Both the position numbers and the translations under genes were made by a program. Positions 1-8,289 of a stretch of DNA of 64,000 nt are shown one piece after another; position 1 is the stretch's first letter; every line of letters starts with the position of its first letter. The stretch is from the NCBI GenBank assembly GCA_016841665.1, contig JAENYT010000003.1:62001-126000 (forward strand). Direction: 5' to 3'. The notes under the pieces were generated by a model, which was given only the letters and a program-made list of their open reading frames with translations, did no database searches and was not told where the DNA came from. The stretch comes from Methanobacteriota archaeon (GTDB lineage Archaea > Halobacteriota > Methanomicrobia > Methanomicrobiales > Methanomicrobiaceae).

Positions 1-342
1 CCCCGAAATGCCGGTCTGGGCCGTACCCGCCATCACCCCGTAACCTTTTTTTCACGCGCTCCGCTCCTGCAGGCAGGAGAGAACATTCTTTATGCCAGGG
101 CAGCTGATGCAGGGTATGAAACCGGGTGCAATCCAACCTGGCGATCTCTCGGAGGGGAGCGGTGTGGAGGGGCGCCGCGCGAACAGGAGGGAACCGCCCG
201 CACCACCCGGCGCAGATCAGGAAGCCGGCACCGAACATCCCCCCGCCCCACCCCGCAAGAAAAAGAATTTCAGGGGATCAGGCCGCCTGCATTTTCATGA
301 CGGCGGCGATGCCGATATCTTCGATTCGACCAGGCCCTGACA
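1..342. other. Left edge, no gene recognised
   Basis: No reading frame here has a convincing composition or a recognisable product; the open frames are proline/arginine-rich and lack start signals. A short inverted repeat (CTCCTG/CAGGAG) lies near 64-79. The region could be the 3' flank of a gene lying outside the window. Confidence 0.5.
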
Positions 343-747
343 TCAGGGCAGATGCACGATATCTCCACCTGATTGCGGGACGATCTCCAGCTCCCCGCGA
401 TACCGCTGGACGATGCCGGTCACCCTGATCCGGTCCCCCTCCCTGATTGCCACCTGTGCAGCGATGGGTGAGGGGAGGAACACGGTGGTGGTGTTGACGG
501 CAAGGATGAGGTGACCGCCCTCTGCGGTAGCCTGCACCCTGCTGACCACGCCTTCCATGACCACCAGGTCCCCCTCCTGCGATGCGGGAGAAAAAGGCGA
601 GGAAAACGTTTCTTTTCCCATGAATTCCACTGCGAGAGCTGATACGAGGACGATTGCCGTCACTCCTGCAAGCAGCAGCAGCGCCATGCGCTCCTCCCGT
701 TCAAGCATGAAATTGTATGGGTTGTCATGGTACTTTAGTCGATACAT
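343..747 (-). CDS. Membrane-anchored OB-fold protein
   Basis: A 134-residue protein with one hydrophobic segment at about residues 22-43 and a C-terminal domain (about 60-134) rich in beta-strand patterns such as VVMEGVVSRVQ and DRIRVTGIVQRYRGELEIVP. This is the layout of a small OB-fold (nucleic-acid-binding or tOB-like) domain exposed on one side of the membrane. A second in-frame Met (MLEREERM, residue 14, start at 708) would also keep the membrane helix. The gene is divergent from the winged-helix gene, and a palindrome at 752-770 lies directly upstream of both. The OB-fold assignment is by pattern; the function is unknown. Confidence 0.7.
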   Translation of the reverse strand: MYRLKYHDNPYNFMLEREERMALLLLAGVTAIVLVSALAVEFMGKETFSSPFSPASQEGDLVVMEGVVSRVQATAEGGHLILAVNTTTVFLPSPIAAQVAIREGDRIRVTGIVQRYRGELEIVPQSGGDIVHLP

Positions 748-751
748 TCAT

Positions 752-770
752 ATGTTAACAGCGTTAACAT
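752..770. promoter_or_regulatory. Palindromic operator candidate between divergent genes
   Basis: The sequence ATGTTAAC-AGC-GTTAACAT is a perfect inverted repeat with 8-bp arms and a 3-bp spacer. It lies 5 bp from the start of the leftward OB-fold gene and 8 bp from the start of the rightward winged-helix gene, overlapping where both promoters or start regions must be. An autoregulatory site for the adjacent winged-helix protein is the natural inference. Confidence 0.6.
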
Positions 771-777
771 TATAAGT

Positions 778-1011
778 ATGAGTGAGATGAAGCTCCCGCC
801 CTCCTCGAAGAGGATCATGAACATCCTCGAGGAAGACGGCGAAATGACTCACAAAGAACTGGTGAACAGAAGCCGTCTCGCACCGCGTACGGTGCGGTAT
901 GCCCTGAAGAAGCTCAAAGAGAACAAGCTCATCCAGGAGAAGTTCAACTTCAGGGACGCACGGCAGATCATCTACCAGTTGAAGTCCGCACCGGCACAGG
1001 TGCATGCATAA
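778..1011 (+). CDS. Small winged helix-turn-helix transcription regulator
   Basis: A 77-residue protein that is essentially one winged-helix domain: SSKRIMNILEEDGEMTHKEL (helices 1-2), RLAPRTVRYALKKLKENKL (recognition helix) and a wing with IQEKFNFRDARQIIYQLK. The 'RTVRYALKKLKE' stretch is typical of archaeal MarR/ArsR-like or Lrs14-like regulators. No effector domain is present, so it probably acts as a dimeric DNA-binding protein. The palindrome at 752-770 is a likely target. The next ORF overlaps its 3' end by 8 bp, so the two may be co-transcribed. Confidence 0.85.
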   Translation: MSEMKLPPSSKRIMNILEEDGEMTHKELVNRSRLAPRTVRYALKKLKENKLIQEKFNFRDARQIIYQLKSAPAQVHA

Positions 1012-1300
1012 GCATCCAATGAACAAAGAAGGCAAACCATCTGAAAAGGGCGTGGTGCACCGTCTCGTCGGTGATTGCGCCTGTTGCGACGATGAGGTCG
1101 CATTCCGCCTCGGCCTTTCGTGTGACGCGGTCAGCGAGCACATAAAGAGGAAACAGCGGGGAGAGATGATCGATTTCGCCGAGGAGTACGGCCCGGCCAT
1201 CGACCTCAGAACAGGAGTGGCGTATGCAGGCGGCAGCGTCGCCGCTGCGCTCGGAACCCTTTTTTCCTGCGAGGTTCAGCTTCGCTGCCTCCTCGCGTAG
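1004..1300 (+). CDS. Small cysteine-containing hypothetical protein
   Basis: A 98-residue protein overlapping the end of the winged-helix gene (ATGCATAA junction). An alternative start is Met6 (1019). It contains a GDCACCDDE motif near residue 23 and two more Cys residues, which could bind a metal. A hydrophobic, glycine/alanine-rich stretch (VAYAGGSVAAALGTLF) lies near the C-terminus. I do not recognise the family. Its 3' end overlaps the convergent phospholipase-D-like gene by 25 bp. It is kept because the composition is normal for this genome and it is translationally coupled to a sound gene. Confidence 0.55.
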   Translation: MHKHPMNKEGKPSEKGVVHRLVGDCACCDDEVAFRLGLSCDAVSEHIKRKQRGEMIDFAEEYGPAIDLRTGVAYAGGSVAAALGTLFSCEVQLRCLLA

Positions 1301-2952
1301 AGCAGCAGGAGCACCAGCAGGACTCCTGCAGCGATTACGATCCTGATCTCGCCGGGACCGATCCCGGCGGGATCGATCGGCGCGATCGATGCGCCTGCGT
1401 GCCAGTCGTCCTCGAAGACGGCGGTGTAGTAGGTGCCGATGTCGGGGTGCTCGAGGATCACCCCCGCTTCGCGGTTGAAGCATGGCGAGTTCTCATTCCA
1501 GTTGATGCTGCTTACGAGCACGCGTGTTCTGTCCACGATGACACCCTTATTGTGAATTTTCACCATGTTGTTCGCGTCCAGATCGGCACACCGCGCCTCT
1601 AAGGGGAGATGCTCGATCTTTGCGATATCGTTGATGAACGCCGCCATCTCGTCGTTGTCGTTGTCCCCTTCGATATTGTAGTAGTAGGAGTCAAGGAGCA
1701 CCCTGACCTGCACTCCCCGCCGCGCGGCATCGATGGCGGCATCGAGGTAGGGATTGGGCTGGCGATCACTCCAGTTGCTGATGTAGGCCTGCTCGATATC
1801 GATGCTCGATTGCGCACTTGCGATGAGGTCAAGGATAAGAAAGCTCGTGTCCGGGGAGAGCACCGGTGTTGCGCGGACGCCTGAGGCGGTCAGGGGTGCA
1901 AATTCCTGTTCATAGGTTCCCTCGGGCCAGAGGTTTACCGCCGGGTCTGCTCCCCCGTACCGGCTGACATCCCCGCCGCCGGTATCATGGGCAAACACCT
2001 CTTCGAAGTAGGCCGCCACACGCGCATCCTCGATATAGGCACCCCAGCCGCGATTGCCGCGCACCCCTGTTTCGGGGAATCCGGTGGGTTTGAAATTCTC
2101 GCTGGTGATGAATACCCCTTCATCGTCCACGATGCAGTACTTTGCGTGGTCGAACCGGTATTTCGCATGCGCCTCATCGGTTGTGCCCATCAGCAGCACC
2201 GATGCCCCACTGCAGGAGAGTGTCCGGGCGACGGCCTCCTCTTCAACGGAGATGCCTCCCACCGGCCCTCTCTCGAGGAGGACGGTGACCGCCACCCCCC
2301 TCCCGCAGGCGTCCACCAGCATGCCGGCGATGCCGGGATCGGTGAACTCGTAGATATTGAGGCGGATGGACGATGCCGCCCCTGCGAGCGTTGCATCAAG
2401 CACGTCCCGCGCGCAGTCGGGGGAGACGAATGCCACGACGGTGACGTTGTCGAAGGTTGCGGGGCTGAAGCGTGACTGTCCGAGGAGGAGGGGGCGGGGG
2501 TCCCAGACACCGCCTTCCAGGAAATGCACTTGCCCCTCCCGGCAGCAGAGGTCCCCTGGCCAGGCGATCTGCTGGAGCACGCCTTCTCCCCGTGCGAGGA
2601 TTAGTTCATCCGCCGCATTCGCCATGCGGAGATCGCCGCTGCGGATGACATCAGGGACGGACGAGGAGGAGTCATAGATCTCGTACTCCGGATAGACGCC
2701 GTGGATGGTGCGGTACGCCTCCCCGTTGCGGGCGACGACGATTGATGTGTCGATGGCGGCCTCTTCCGGAAAGCGGATGCCCCCCTCCCCGTCCCGGACG
2801 GTGACGCCGGCGAGCGATCCCGTCCCCTCGAGGATGAAGTACTCGTCGTTTTCTCCCTTCAGGTAGGTGTCCGGGCAGAATTCGGTGATCTGGAGGGCTG
2901 AGGCGGCAGGCAGCAGGATGGCGAAGAGGAGCAGCAGGCAGGCACAGCGCAT
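1276..2952 (-). CDS. Secreted phospholipase D-like protein with two HKD motifs
   Basis: Read from the ATG at 2952 this is 558 residues beginning with a signal peptide (MRCACLLLLFAILLPAASA). A longer upstream frame exists but is low-complexity and overlaps the divergent kinase gene. Residues about 20-130 look like a lamin-tail-type beta-domain (ITEFCPDTYLKGENDEYFIL). Two PLD catalytic motifs follow: HAKYCIVD near residue 268 and HNKGVIVD near 466, each HxKxxxxD, as needed to form one active site. A C-terminal membrane helix (IRIVIAAGVLLVLLLLYA) followed by RRQRS anchors it, so the enzyme domain faces outside. Phospholipase, nuclease or transphosphatidylase activity cannot be told apart from sequence. 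Confidence 0.9.
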   Translation of the reverse strand: MRCACLLLLFAILLPAASALQITEFCPDTYLKGENDEYFILEGTGSLAGVTVRDGEGGIRFPEEAAIDTSIVVARNGEAYRTIHGVYPEYEIYDSSSSVPDVIRSGDLRMANAADELILARGEGVLQQIAWPGDLCCREGQVHFLEGGVWDPRPLLLGQSRFSPATFDNVTVVAFVSPDCARDVLDATLAGAASSIRLNIYEFTDPGIAGMLVDACGRGVAVTVLLERGPVGGISVEEEAVARTLSCSGASVLLMGTTDEAHAKYRFDHAKYCIVDDEGVFITSENFKPTGFPETGVRGNRGWGAYIEDARVAAYFEEVFAHDTGGGDVSRYGGADPAVNLWPEGTYEQEFAPLTASGVRATPVLSPDTSFLILDLIASAQSSIDIEQAYISNWSDRQPNPYLDAAIDAARRGVQVRVLLDSYYYNIEGDNDNDEMAAFINDIAKIEHLPLEARCADLDANNMVKIHNKGVIVDRTRVLVSSINWNENSPCFNREAGVILEHPDIGTYYTAVFEDDWHAGASIAPIDPAGIGPGEIRIVIAAGVLLVLLLLYARRQRS

Positions 2953-3000
2953 GGCGATCAGAGTTATGGGAATACCCGTTCTATAATGTGACGAAATGCA

Positions 3001-3597
3001 ATGTCTGATCCCATGCCGCGTGTGGTCAAGATCGGGGGAAGCCTGACCGGCCGTTTTCCCCGGCTCATTCCCGCCATCGAGAGTAGCGATTGCCCGCTGC
3101 TCATCGTCCCCGGAGGCGGCCCCTTTGCCGATGCCGTACGATCGCTGGGGCTGGATGAAGAATCCTCGCACTGGATGGCCATCGCGGCGATGGACCAGGT
3201 CGGCTGGTGGATTACTTCGTTCGGCGTGAAACCCACGGATCGCATTGGTATGCCTGAGGCGGTCTCCGTCCTGCTCCCCTATGCCGAACTGCGGCGGTGC
3301 GACCCTCTGCCCCATTCGTGGGAGGTCACCTCCGATGTCATTGCCGCCTGGGTTGCGTTTCGGCTCGGGCTCGATCTCCTCCTGCTCAAGTCGGTCGACG
3401 GGCTGTATTCCGTCGGTGAGCTTGCTGAAGAGGTGACGTCACCCTTCGCCGCCGGGGAGGTTGACCCGCTCTTTCTGCCCTTCGTATTCGAGCACGGCGT
3501 TCGGGTGCAGGTGGTCAACGGCAGGTACGAAGACCGTGTGGCCGCGGCACTGCGCGGAGAGGCGGTCAGGGGAACCGTGATTCATCCAAGATTTTAA
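3001..3597 (+). CDS. Amino acid kinase family protein, candidate MfnE (methanofuran pathway)
   Basis: A 198-residue kinase with the family's N-terminal glycine loop (VVKIGGSL) and PGGGPFADAVR phosphate loop, then SHWMAIAAMDQ and a C-terminal SVDGLYS nucleotide/substrate segment. It is shorter than aspartokinase or UMP kinase. In methanogens, kinases of this type include MfnE, which phosphorylates aminomethyl-furan-methanol phosphate in methanofuran synthesis; that assignment is inferred from the motif set and the taxon. The gene heads a cluster with a zinc-ribbon protein and EF-1 beta, an order I recall from many archaea. It is divergent from the PLD gene with only 48 bp between; a TATA-like TTCTATAATG lies at about 2979-2988. 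Confidence 0.8.
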   Translation: MSDPMPRVVKIGGSLTGRFPRLIPAIESSDCPLLIVPGGGPFADAVRSLGLDEESSHWMAIAAMDQVGWWITSFGVKPTDRIGMPEAVSVLLPYAELRRCDPLPHSWEVTSDVIAAWVAFRLGLDLLLLKSVDGLYSVGELAEEVTSPFAAGEVDPLFLPFVFEHGVRVQVVNGRYEDRVAAALRGEAVRGTVIHPRF

Positions 3598-3641
3598 TAT
3601 CCGTGAGACAGAATTTGTAAGAGAATTCAGGAGTATTTATC

Positions 3642-3803
3642 ATGGCATTTGAGAAATGTTCTTCCTGCAACGCTCCTCTCTCCGAAGAGGGATGGACGAA
3701 ATTCGAGTGTCCCGGCTGTGGAACCATTATTTACCGCTGTCAGCGCTGCAGACACCAGAGTATCCCTTACGAATGCAAGAAATGCGGATTCAGAGGGCCG
3801 TAA
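3642..3803 (+). CDS. Zinc-ribbon protein (HVO_2753-like)
   Basis: A 53-residue protein with four CxxC knuckles: CSSC, CPGC, CQRC and CKKC. The pattern implies two zinc-binding sites. It fits the small archaeal zinc-finger family (HVO_2753 type) found beside EF-1 beta, and here it lies 2 bp upstream of that gene. The start ATG at 3642 gives MAFEKCSSC. It is probably co-transcribed with the kinase and EF-1 beta; a role in translation or RNA metabolism is inferred only from context. Confidence 0.9.
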   Translation: MAFEKCSSCNAPLSEEGWTKFECPGCGTIIYRCQRCRHQSIPYECKKCGFRGP

Positions 3804-3805
3804 GC

Positions 3806-4063
3806 ATGGGAAATGTAGAGATGATCATCAAAATCATGCCCGAATCGCCGGACATTGATCTCGCCGCGATGACGGCAACGATCCGGGAAAAAGTACCGCA
3901 GACTCGCGATGTCCAGGAAGAACCCATCGGTTTCGGCCTCAGTGCCATCAAGGTGCTGGTCGTCGTCCCTGACGAGGCGGGCAAGCCCGATGAGGTTGAA
4001 GCCACGCTCAACGCCATTGAAGGCGTCGAGAGCGTCGAGGTTATCCACACCTCGCTGTCCTGA
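3806..4063 (+). CDS. ef1B: Archaeal translation elongation factor EF-1 beta
   Basis: An 85-residue single-domain alpha/beta protein, the usual size of archaeal EF-1 beta, with the expected VEMIIKIMPESPDIDL start, the EEPIGFGLSAIKVLVVVPDE core and the C-terminal VEATLNAIEGVESVEVI segment. It is the guanine-nucleotide exchange factor for EF-1 alpha in the cytoplasm. The start ATG at 3806 is 2 bp after the zinc-ribbon stop, so the two genes are surely one transcript. T-rich runs just after the stop probably end transcription. Confidence 0.95.
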   Translation: MGNVEMIIKIMPESPDIDLAAMTATIREKVPQTRDVQEEPIGFGLSAIKVLVVVPDEAGKPDEVEATLNAIEGVESVEVIHTSLS

Positions 4064-4073
4064 ATGCCGATAG

Positions 4074-4100
4074 CTCCTTTTCTTTTTCAACACTTTTTCC
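4074..4100 (+). terminator. T-rich archaeal terminator after EF-1 beta
   Basis: Three T-runs (CCTTTTC, CTTTTTC, CTTTTTCC) occur within 30 bp of the EF-1 beta stop codon, the pattern used by archaeal RNA polymerase for intrinsic termination. Confidence 0.55.
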
Positions 4101-4162
4101 TGCTATCCGCAACGTCCGAACTGCACCGCGCTCCGAAAACATCCCGCACGCTGCTTCGCAGA

Positions 4163-5116
4163 CTAGGATGCCCGCTCTATCCGGGCGAACACTTCTTCGC
4201 TTATGATCCGGATCGTGTCCACCGAGTGCCTGAACGCTGCGATCTCGTCTTCATGGATGCGGATCGGCACTGGGAACGCGCCCTGCCGGTTGATGCGTGC
4301 CGGCACGCCGATACAGACGTTGCCGATATCGTGCACTTCACTTCTCACGTAGCTTGATACGGTGAGGATCCGGTTTTCGTCGCCGAGAATGGTCCGCACC
4401 AGCGTTCCGATAGCCTCGCCCGGCCCATACACCGTGGCGCCGATTTTGCGGATGATGTCTTCGCCTGCGGTGCGCACATCCTCCACCATCTTCGCGGATG
4501 GCAGGTCAGAGAACGTCGGCAGATTGTTCACGGTGATGCCGCCGATGGTGGTCGCCGACCAGAGGGGCACCATGGTTTCGCCGTGTTCGCCGATGATACG
4601 CGTGTGCACCTCGCTCACATGGACATCAAAATAGCTGGCAATAAGTGATTTCAGCCGCATCGAATCCAGATGCGTTCCCAGCCCGAACACCTGTCGCGCT
4701 TCAAGCCCCGAATACCTGAGCGCTACGGAGGTCATCACGTCCACCGGGTTGGTGACCATAAGAATGATCGCGTCTGGAGCGATATTTCCAATTTTTTTGG
4801 CAATTTCGGAGACGAGAAGGCCGTTTTTGAAGGCGAGATCGTTCCTGTTCTGGCCTGCCTGCCGGGGGATTCCGGCACTCACGATCACGATCTCCGATCC
4901 CCGCAGGTCTTCCATATCCGTACTCCATGAAAGATCCAGATTTCTCCCTTTTGCGGCGAACGAGTCGTAAAAATCGCGGGTCAAACCCTCGAGGATATCC
5001 GCCCTCCCCTCCCTGCCGAGCAACAGAAGTTCGTTCACGTGGGGAATACTCGAGACGGTGTGGGCCGTAAACCGTCCGACGTTGCCGGTCGCTCCAATGA
5101 TGGTTACTTTTGCCAT
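4163..5116 (-). CDS. mdh: Malate dehydrogenase (LDH/MDH family)
   Basis: From the ATG at 5116 (MAKVTIIGATGNVGRF) this is 317 residues, normal for the family. The longer upstream frame would run through the 7S RNA gene and is rejected. The NAD(P)-binding GATGNVG loop is at the N-terminus. The substrate loop reads AGIPRQAGQNR, with Arg where lactate dehydrogenases have Gln, so malate/oxaloacetate is the expected substrate. The catalytic His lies in IIGEHGETMVPLW. In methanogens the enzyme serves the partial TCA arm for biosynthesis. It lies directly downstream of the 7S RNA on the same strand. Confidence 0.93.
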   Translation of the reverse strand: MAKVTIIGATGNVGRFTAHTVSSIPHVNELLLLGREGRADILEGLTRDFYDSFAAKGRNLDLSWSTDMEDLRGSEIVIVSAGIPRQAGQNRNDLAFKNGLLVSEIAKKIGNIAPDAIILMVTNPVDVMTSVALRYSGLEARQVFGLGTHLDSMRLKSLIASYFDVHVSEVHTRIIGEHGETMVPLWSATTIGGITVNNLPTFSDLPSAKMVEDVRTAGEDIIRKIGATVYGPGEAIGTLVRTILGDENRILTVSSYVRSEVHDIGNVCIGVPARINRQGAFPVPIRIHEDEIAAFRHSVDTIRIISEEVFARIERAS

Positions 5117-5127
5117 ACAAGAGTCCT

Positions 5128-5441
5128 TTGGGGACACATCCTCGGTTGACACTACGTGCCTGCGTTCAACCGGAAATCCGTTCTCCACCCCGCGCCCCCA
5201 TGGGCGCCGAACGTCCACGGTAAGTCTGCTCCCTTCCGGGCCTGAACCGGTCCCCGCGGCAACAGGTCGCAGCTCCCTCCGGAGCATTGATCCCTGTCCG
5301 TCGACCTCATGGGACGAGGCTTCTTCGGCGGGATATACCGGCCTCCGGCAGGTCGCCAGAGCCGTCCTCGGATTTCGCCCCCCGCATACCGGCGGTTTCA
5401 GGTGACAGGTGACGCCGAACCACCCGGGCTAGTCCCCGGTA
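5128..5441 (-). ncRNA. Signal recognition particle 7S RNA
   Basis: On the minus strand, the complement of 5226-5248 reads GGTTCAGGCCCGGAAGGGAG followed by CAG, the universally conserved SRP54-binding helix 8 of SRP RNA. The 5' part (GGTGGTTCGGCGTCACC... then GAAACCGCCGGTATGCGGGG) matches the archaeal Alu-type 5' domain. GGGGAC near the 5' end (complement of about 5432-5437) pairs with GTCCCC near the 3' end (5130-5135), the terminal helix typical of archaea. The ends are estimated from this pairing, giving about 314 nt. It explains the gap between mdh and the next gene. Confidence 0.92.
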
Positions 5442-5453
5442 CATATTCATCGC

Positions 5454-6485
5454 TTAAGGGATAAAAACCTCCCCGCCGACGAGTTGTTTCCAGTCTTCGA
5501 GGACTGATCTCACTCGCGCCGGCTGGTTCTTCTCGAAGAGATCGATGACCGTAAGGTCCGCCTTTGCGGGCAGCACGGCAGGGAGCTGGCGGAAATCGCC
5601 CTGGTACACCTCGATATGCTGGCTTCCTCCCGCGCTTTCGGCGATCTTTCTCGGTTCTGTGACCACGGAATGGGCTTTCATCTCCCCGTACCCGTAGTGG
5701 ATGTCGATCTCTTCGATATCGATGTGCTCACGGTTGACGCGGACGTTGTAGGCGGTCCAGTAGGCGGCGGCGTACCACGCATCGTTGAAGATGACGCGGG
5801 GAACATCGAGGAACGCCGCAACGATGCCCAGTTTTCCCGCACCGCTCAGGGCGTCTATGAAAGTCTGTGGCTTGAAATGCCTGACCTTGACGCCGACGGA
5901 GACGACCTTTGGATCGTAGCCCCGGGGAAATTCGATGTGCATGACCGACTGCTGCTTGTAGATGACGACCGGTTCTTCCTGCGTGAAAAAGACGTTTGCC
6001 CTGACATCGCAGCCGGCGAGAAGCTCGTTGGTGTCGGGGACACCGTCGAAATCGACGTCGGAGAGGCCCGGAACGACTCCCCGGTCCTTTACCACTCCCC
6101 TGATCTCGGGAACCTCCTCGAAGAGCCGACGGGCAGTGGGGGCCGTCACCGCCTTCGAGAGCAGTACCAGGGATTTTTCCGGGAGGTGGGGGGGCCTGGT
6201 CATGGCAAAGCCGGGGTGGACGAGGGGGACTCCCACCTCTTTCAGGGGCGCGTTCGCGGCAAGATCGCCTTCTTCCCTCATGATAATGTACGCGTGGGCT
6301 GTCACGGCATCGATGAACCGTTTGCCGCAGGAGCAGAAGGGAGGGATGGATGTATCGGTGAGGGGGGCGTCTTTGTTGAGGATTCTGGCCTCGCACTGCT
6401 TGCAGGGTGCAAAGACATCGTGGATGGTATCGATCAGCTCATGGGCATATTGCACGCAATTTTCGCCGCACACGGGGCATTTCAT
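5454..6485 (-). CDS. Zinc-ribbon plus Rossmann-fold (methyltransferase-like) conserved protein
   Basis: A 343-residue protein. The N-terminus has paired cysteines (MKCPVCGENC and CKQCEARIL, then CSCGKRF), which form a zinc ribbon or rubredoxin-like knuckle. The second half (about 200-343) has alternating strands with FIDALSGAGKLGIVAAF near residue 210 and IEVYQGDF and ADLTVIDLF further on, the spacing of a class I SAM-dependent methyltransferase fold. I recognise it as a conserved methanogen-type hypothetical but know no proven function. It directly precedes the 7S RNA on the same strand. Confidence 0.8.
   Translation of the reverse strand: MKCPVCGENCVQYAHELIDTIHDVFAPCKQCEARILNKDAPLTDTSIPPFCSCGKRFIDAVTAHAYIIMREEGDLAANAPLKEVGVPLVHPGFAMTRPPHLPEKSLVLLSKAVTAPTARRLFEEVPEIRGVVKDRGVVPGLSDVDFDGVPDTNELLAGCDVRANVFFTQEEPVVIYKQQSVMHIEFPRGYDPKVVSVGVKVRHFKPQTFIDALSGAGKLGIVAAFLDVPRVIFNDAWYAAAYWTAYNVRVNREHIDIEEIDIHYGYGEMKAHSVVTEPRKIAESAGGSQHIEVYQGDFRQLPAVLPAKADLTVIDLFEKNQPARVRSVLEDWKQLVGGEVFIP
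5457..5470 (-). promoter_or_regulatory. TATA-like element for the 7S RNA
   Basis: The minus strand reads GAGGTTTTTATCCCTTAAG about 20-30 bp upstream of the inferred 5' end of the 7S RNA. The T/A-rich core sits at the expected distance, inside the 3' end of the upstream coding sequence. Confidence 0.4.
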
Positions 6486-6556
6486 GAGTGAGCATGGGGG
6501 AAGGTGGTATATAGGATTTTATCAAACATTCCCGGCCGCGTGGTGCTGCATCGTTG

Positions 6557-7474
6557 TCAGCAGGAGGATTTGCCCTCGGCTTCCAGCTCCTGCAGTGCCC
6601 GCATGATGAGGGCCTTCTTCTCTTCGTCCACCCCCGGAAAGGAGAGGTCGAGCGACTTGATGGCGGCGGTGACGATGGTTGCCACCGCGGTGCGGGCGAT
6701 CCACTTATGGTCGGCGGGGATCACATACCAGGGGGCCCATTCGGTGCTCGTCGCGCTGATGGCCCCTTCGTACGCCGCCATGTACGCGTCCCATGACCGG
6801 CGCTCTCTCAGGTCGGAGGCGGAAAATTTCCACTGTTTTTCCGGGTCGGTGAGCCGCTCCAAAAACCGCTCCTTCTGCTCTTCCTTCGAGATATGCAGGA
6901 AGAATTTAAGGATGACCATGCCGTTTCGGACAAGGTAGCGCTCGAGGGCGTTGATATCCTCATAGCGCTGGTTCCAGAACGCCTCATCGCCGCGCAATCG
7001 AGGCGGGAGCTTCTGCCGGTCCAGCAGTTCGGGGTGCACCCGCCCCACGAGGACATCCTCGTAGTAGGAGCGGTTGAAGATCCCGATCATGCCCCGCTCA
7101 GGGAGCACCTGTACGTAGCGCCACAGGTAGGTATGGTCGAGTTCCTGGGGGCAGGGCTCCCTGAAGCTCCAGACGCGGCATCCCTGAGGATTCACGCCGG
7201 ACATCACGTGCTCGATGGTGCCGTCCTTGCCTCCGGCATCCATGGCCTGGAGGATGATGAGCACCGAGTAGCAGTCGCTTGCCCAGAGCAGCTCCTGCGC
7301 CTTGGTGAGTTCTCTCCGGTTTATCTCCAGAATTTCCTGCGCCCGTCTTTTCAGGACTCTTTTCTTGAGCTTCTTCATCTCACCGGTTTCGGTGAGGGTA
7401 GTGGATATTGCGTTCAGGCGGATCTGCCTTCCCGCGGGAACTTTCAAGGTGTTAATGACGTCCCTCGTGAACAT
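6557..7474 (-). CDS. PPK2-family polyphosphate kinase
   Basis: A 305-residue protein with the PPK2 core: a Walker A motif AMDAGGKDGT near residue 78, PCPQELDHTYLWRYVQVLPERG and the lid/Walker B segment IGIFNRSYYEDVLV, followed by the C-terminal KFFLHISKEEQKERF stretch. PPK2 enzymes move phosphate between polyphosphate and nucleotides, here most likely from polyP to ADP or AMP. The single-domain length fits class I or III. It is monocistronic by spacing (over 70 bp on each side). Confidence 0.92.
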   Translation of the reverse strand: MFTRDVINTLKVPAGRQIRLNAISTTLTETGEMKKLKKRVLKRRAQEILEINRRELTKAQELLWASDCYSVLIILQAMDAGGKDGTIEHVMSGVNPQGCRVWSFREPCPQELDHTYLWRYVQVLPERGMIGIFNRSYYEDVLVGRVHPELLDRQKLPPRLRGDEAFWNQRYEDINALERYLVRNGMVILKFFLHISKEEQKERFLERLTDPEKQWKFSASDLRERRSWDAYMAAYEGAISATSTEWAPWYVIPADHKWIARTAVATIVTAAIKSLDLSFPGVDEEKKALIMRALQELEAEGKSSC

Positions 7475-7671
7475 GCCACTTCTTCCCCACCATTGTCACA
7501 CAGAGAGGGCCATAACTGTAGCTGTCGGAATATTGCGGGATATCATGAGGGACCATCTGTATGATAACGCCCAAAAAAACCCTTTTTTCCCTATCATGCA
7601 CACCATGTCCGTCATTCAAGGGTTGTGGGCGGAGCGCATTGTTATGCGCTGATGATACCTCATTAAAAGCA

Positions 7672-8289
7672 TCACCGGCATGTGTTTCTGTGGCGGTATC
7701 TTCCCTCTTTTTTTCGGTCGCGCCGTGATATGCCTATGGGGAGGATCAAGCTCCTCTCCCTCTCCTCTTCTTTACGTTCGGCAATATCCAGGGCTGCGAA
7801 AAATTTTGATTCCAGCGTGAGAAGGGATTCAGGTACCACCAGGCCCTGGGCGAGGAGGATGCCGCCGATATCCATGAGGCCCTCCATAAAGCGTGCAGCC
7901 CAGACATGTTCGATAAGAATCAGTGCAGCGGCGCTTTCCGGCGGGATTTTATGGACAATATCCCGTAGCTCAGTAACAGAAAGCCCAAAATCATGCTGGA
8001 TATCAGGGCATTGTGCGCTGCCAGGGTCACCAGGGCGAACCTTTCTGGCACGGTCGCCAAGGCCGAGGAGATCGCCGATCAGGGTGGCATAGGGCATTGC
8101 CGCCTCTTCGCTGAGCTGATGGGCGTCAAGCTCGGAGATCGTACCCTCTGCATCCTTCTGGATGAAGAGCAGATCGATCAACCGGATAATTCCTTTCTCC
8201 CGGATAACACGCAAATTCCTGAGGATATTGCCGTAGAATTCCGGCTCCATAAATCCAATGACGATCATCTGTATCGGACCGAATGCCAT
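7672..8289 (-). CDS. DUF6325-like conserved protein (paralogue of 28477-29040)
   Basis: A 205-residue protein beginning MAFGPIQMIVIGF with the pattern I/L-R-L-I-D-L-L-F-I-Q-K-D about 35 residues in, and a C-terminal ALILIEHVWAARFMEGLMDIGGILL segment. This is the layout of DUF6325 (formerly grouped with DUF1269) proteins: a soluble alpha/beta domain with a variable middle. It aligns by eye along its whole length with the product of 28477-29040. Its C-terminus is unusually basic (RRDRKKEGRYRHRNTCR). Function unknown; such genes often travel with stress and membrane genes. Confidence 0.8.
   Translation of the reverse strand: MAFGPIQMIVIGFMEPEFYGNILRNLRVIREKGIIRLIDLLFIQKDAEGTISELDAHQLSEEAAMPYATLIGDLLGLGDRARKVRPGDPGSAQCPDIQHDFGLSVTELRDIVHKIPPESAAALILIEHVWAARFMEGLMDIGGILLAQGLVVPESLLTLESKFFAALDIAERKEEERERSLILPIGISRRDRKKEGRYRHRNTCR

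Noticed and set aside
92-340. An 82-codon Pro/Gly/Arg-rich frame at the left edge
   Set aside because: Low-complexity composition, no start signal and a competing overlapping frame.
5117-5287. N-terminal extension of malate dehydrogenase
   Set aside because: The extension overlaps the 7S RNA gene and carries no family sequence; the dehydrogenase starts naturally at MAKVTIIGATG.
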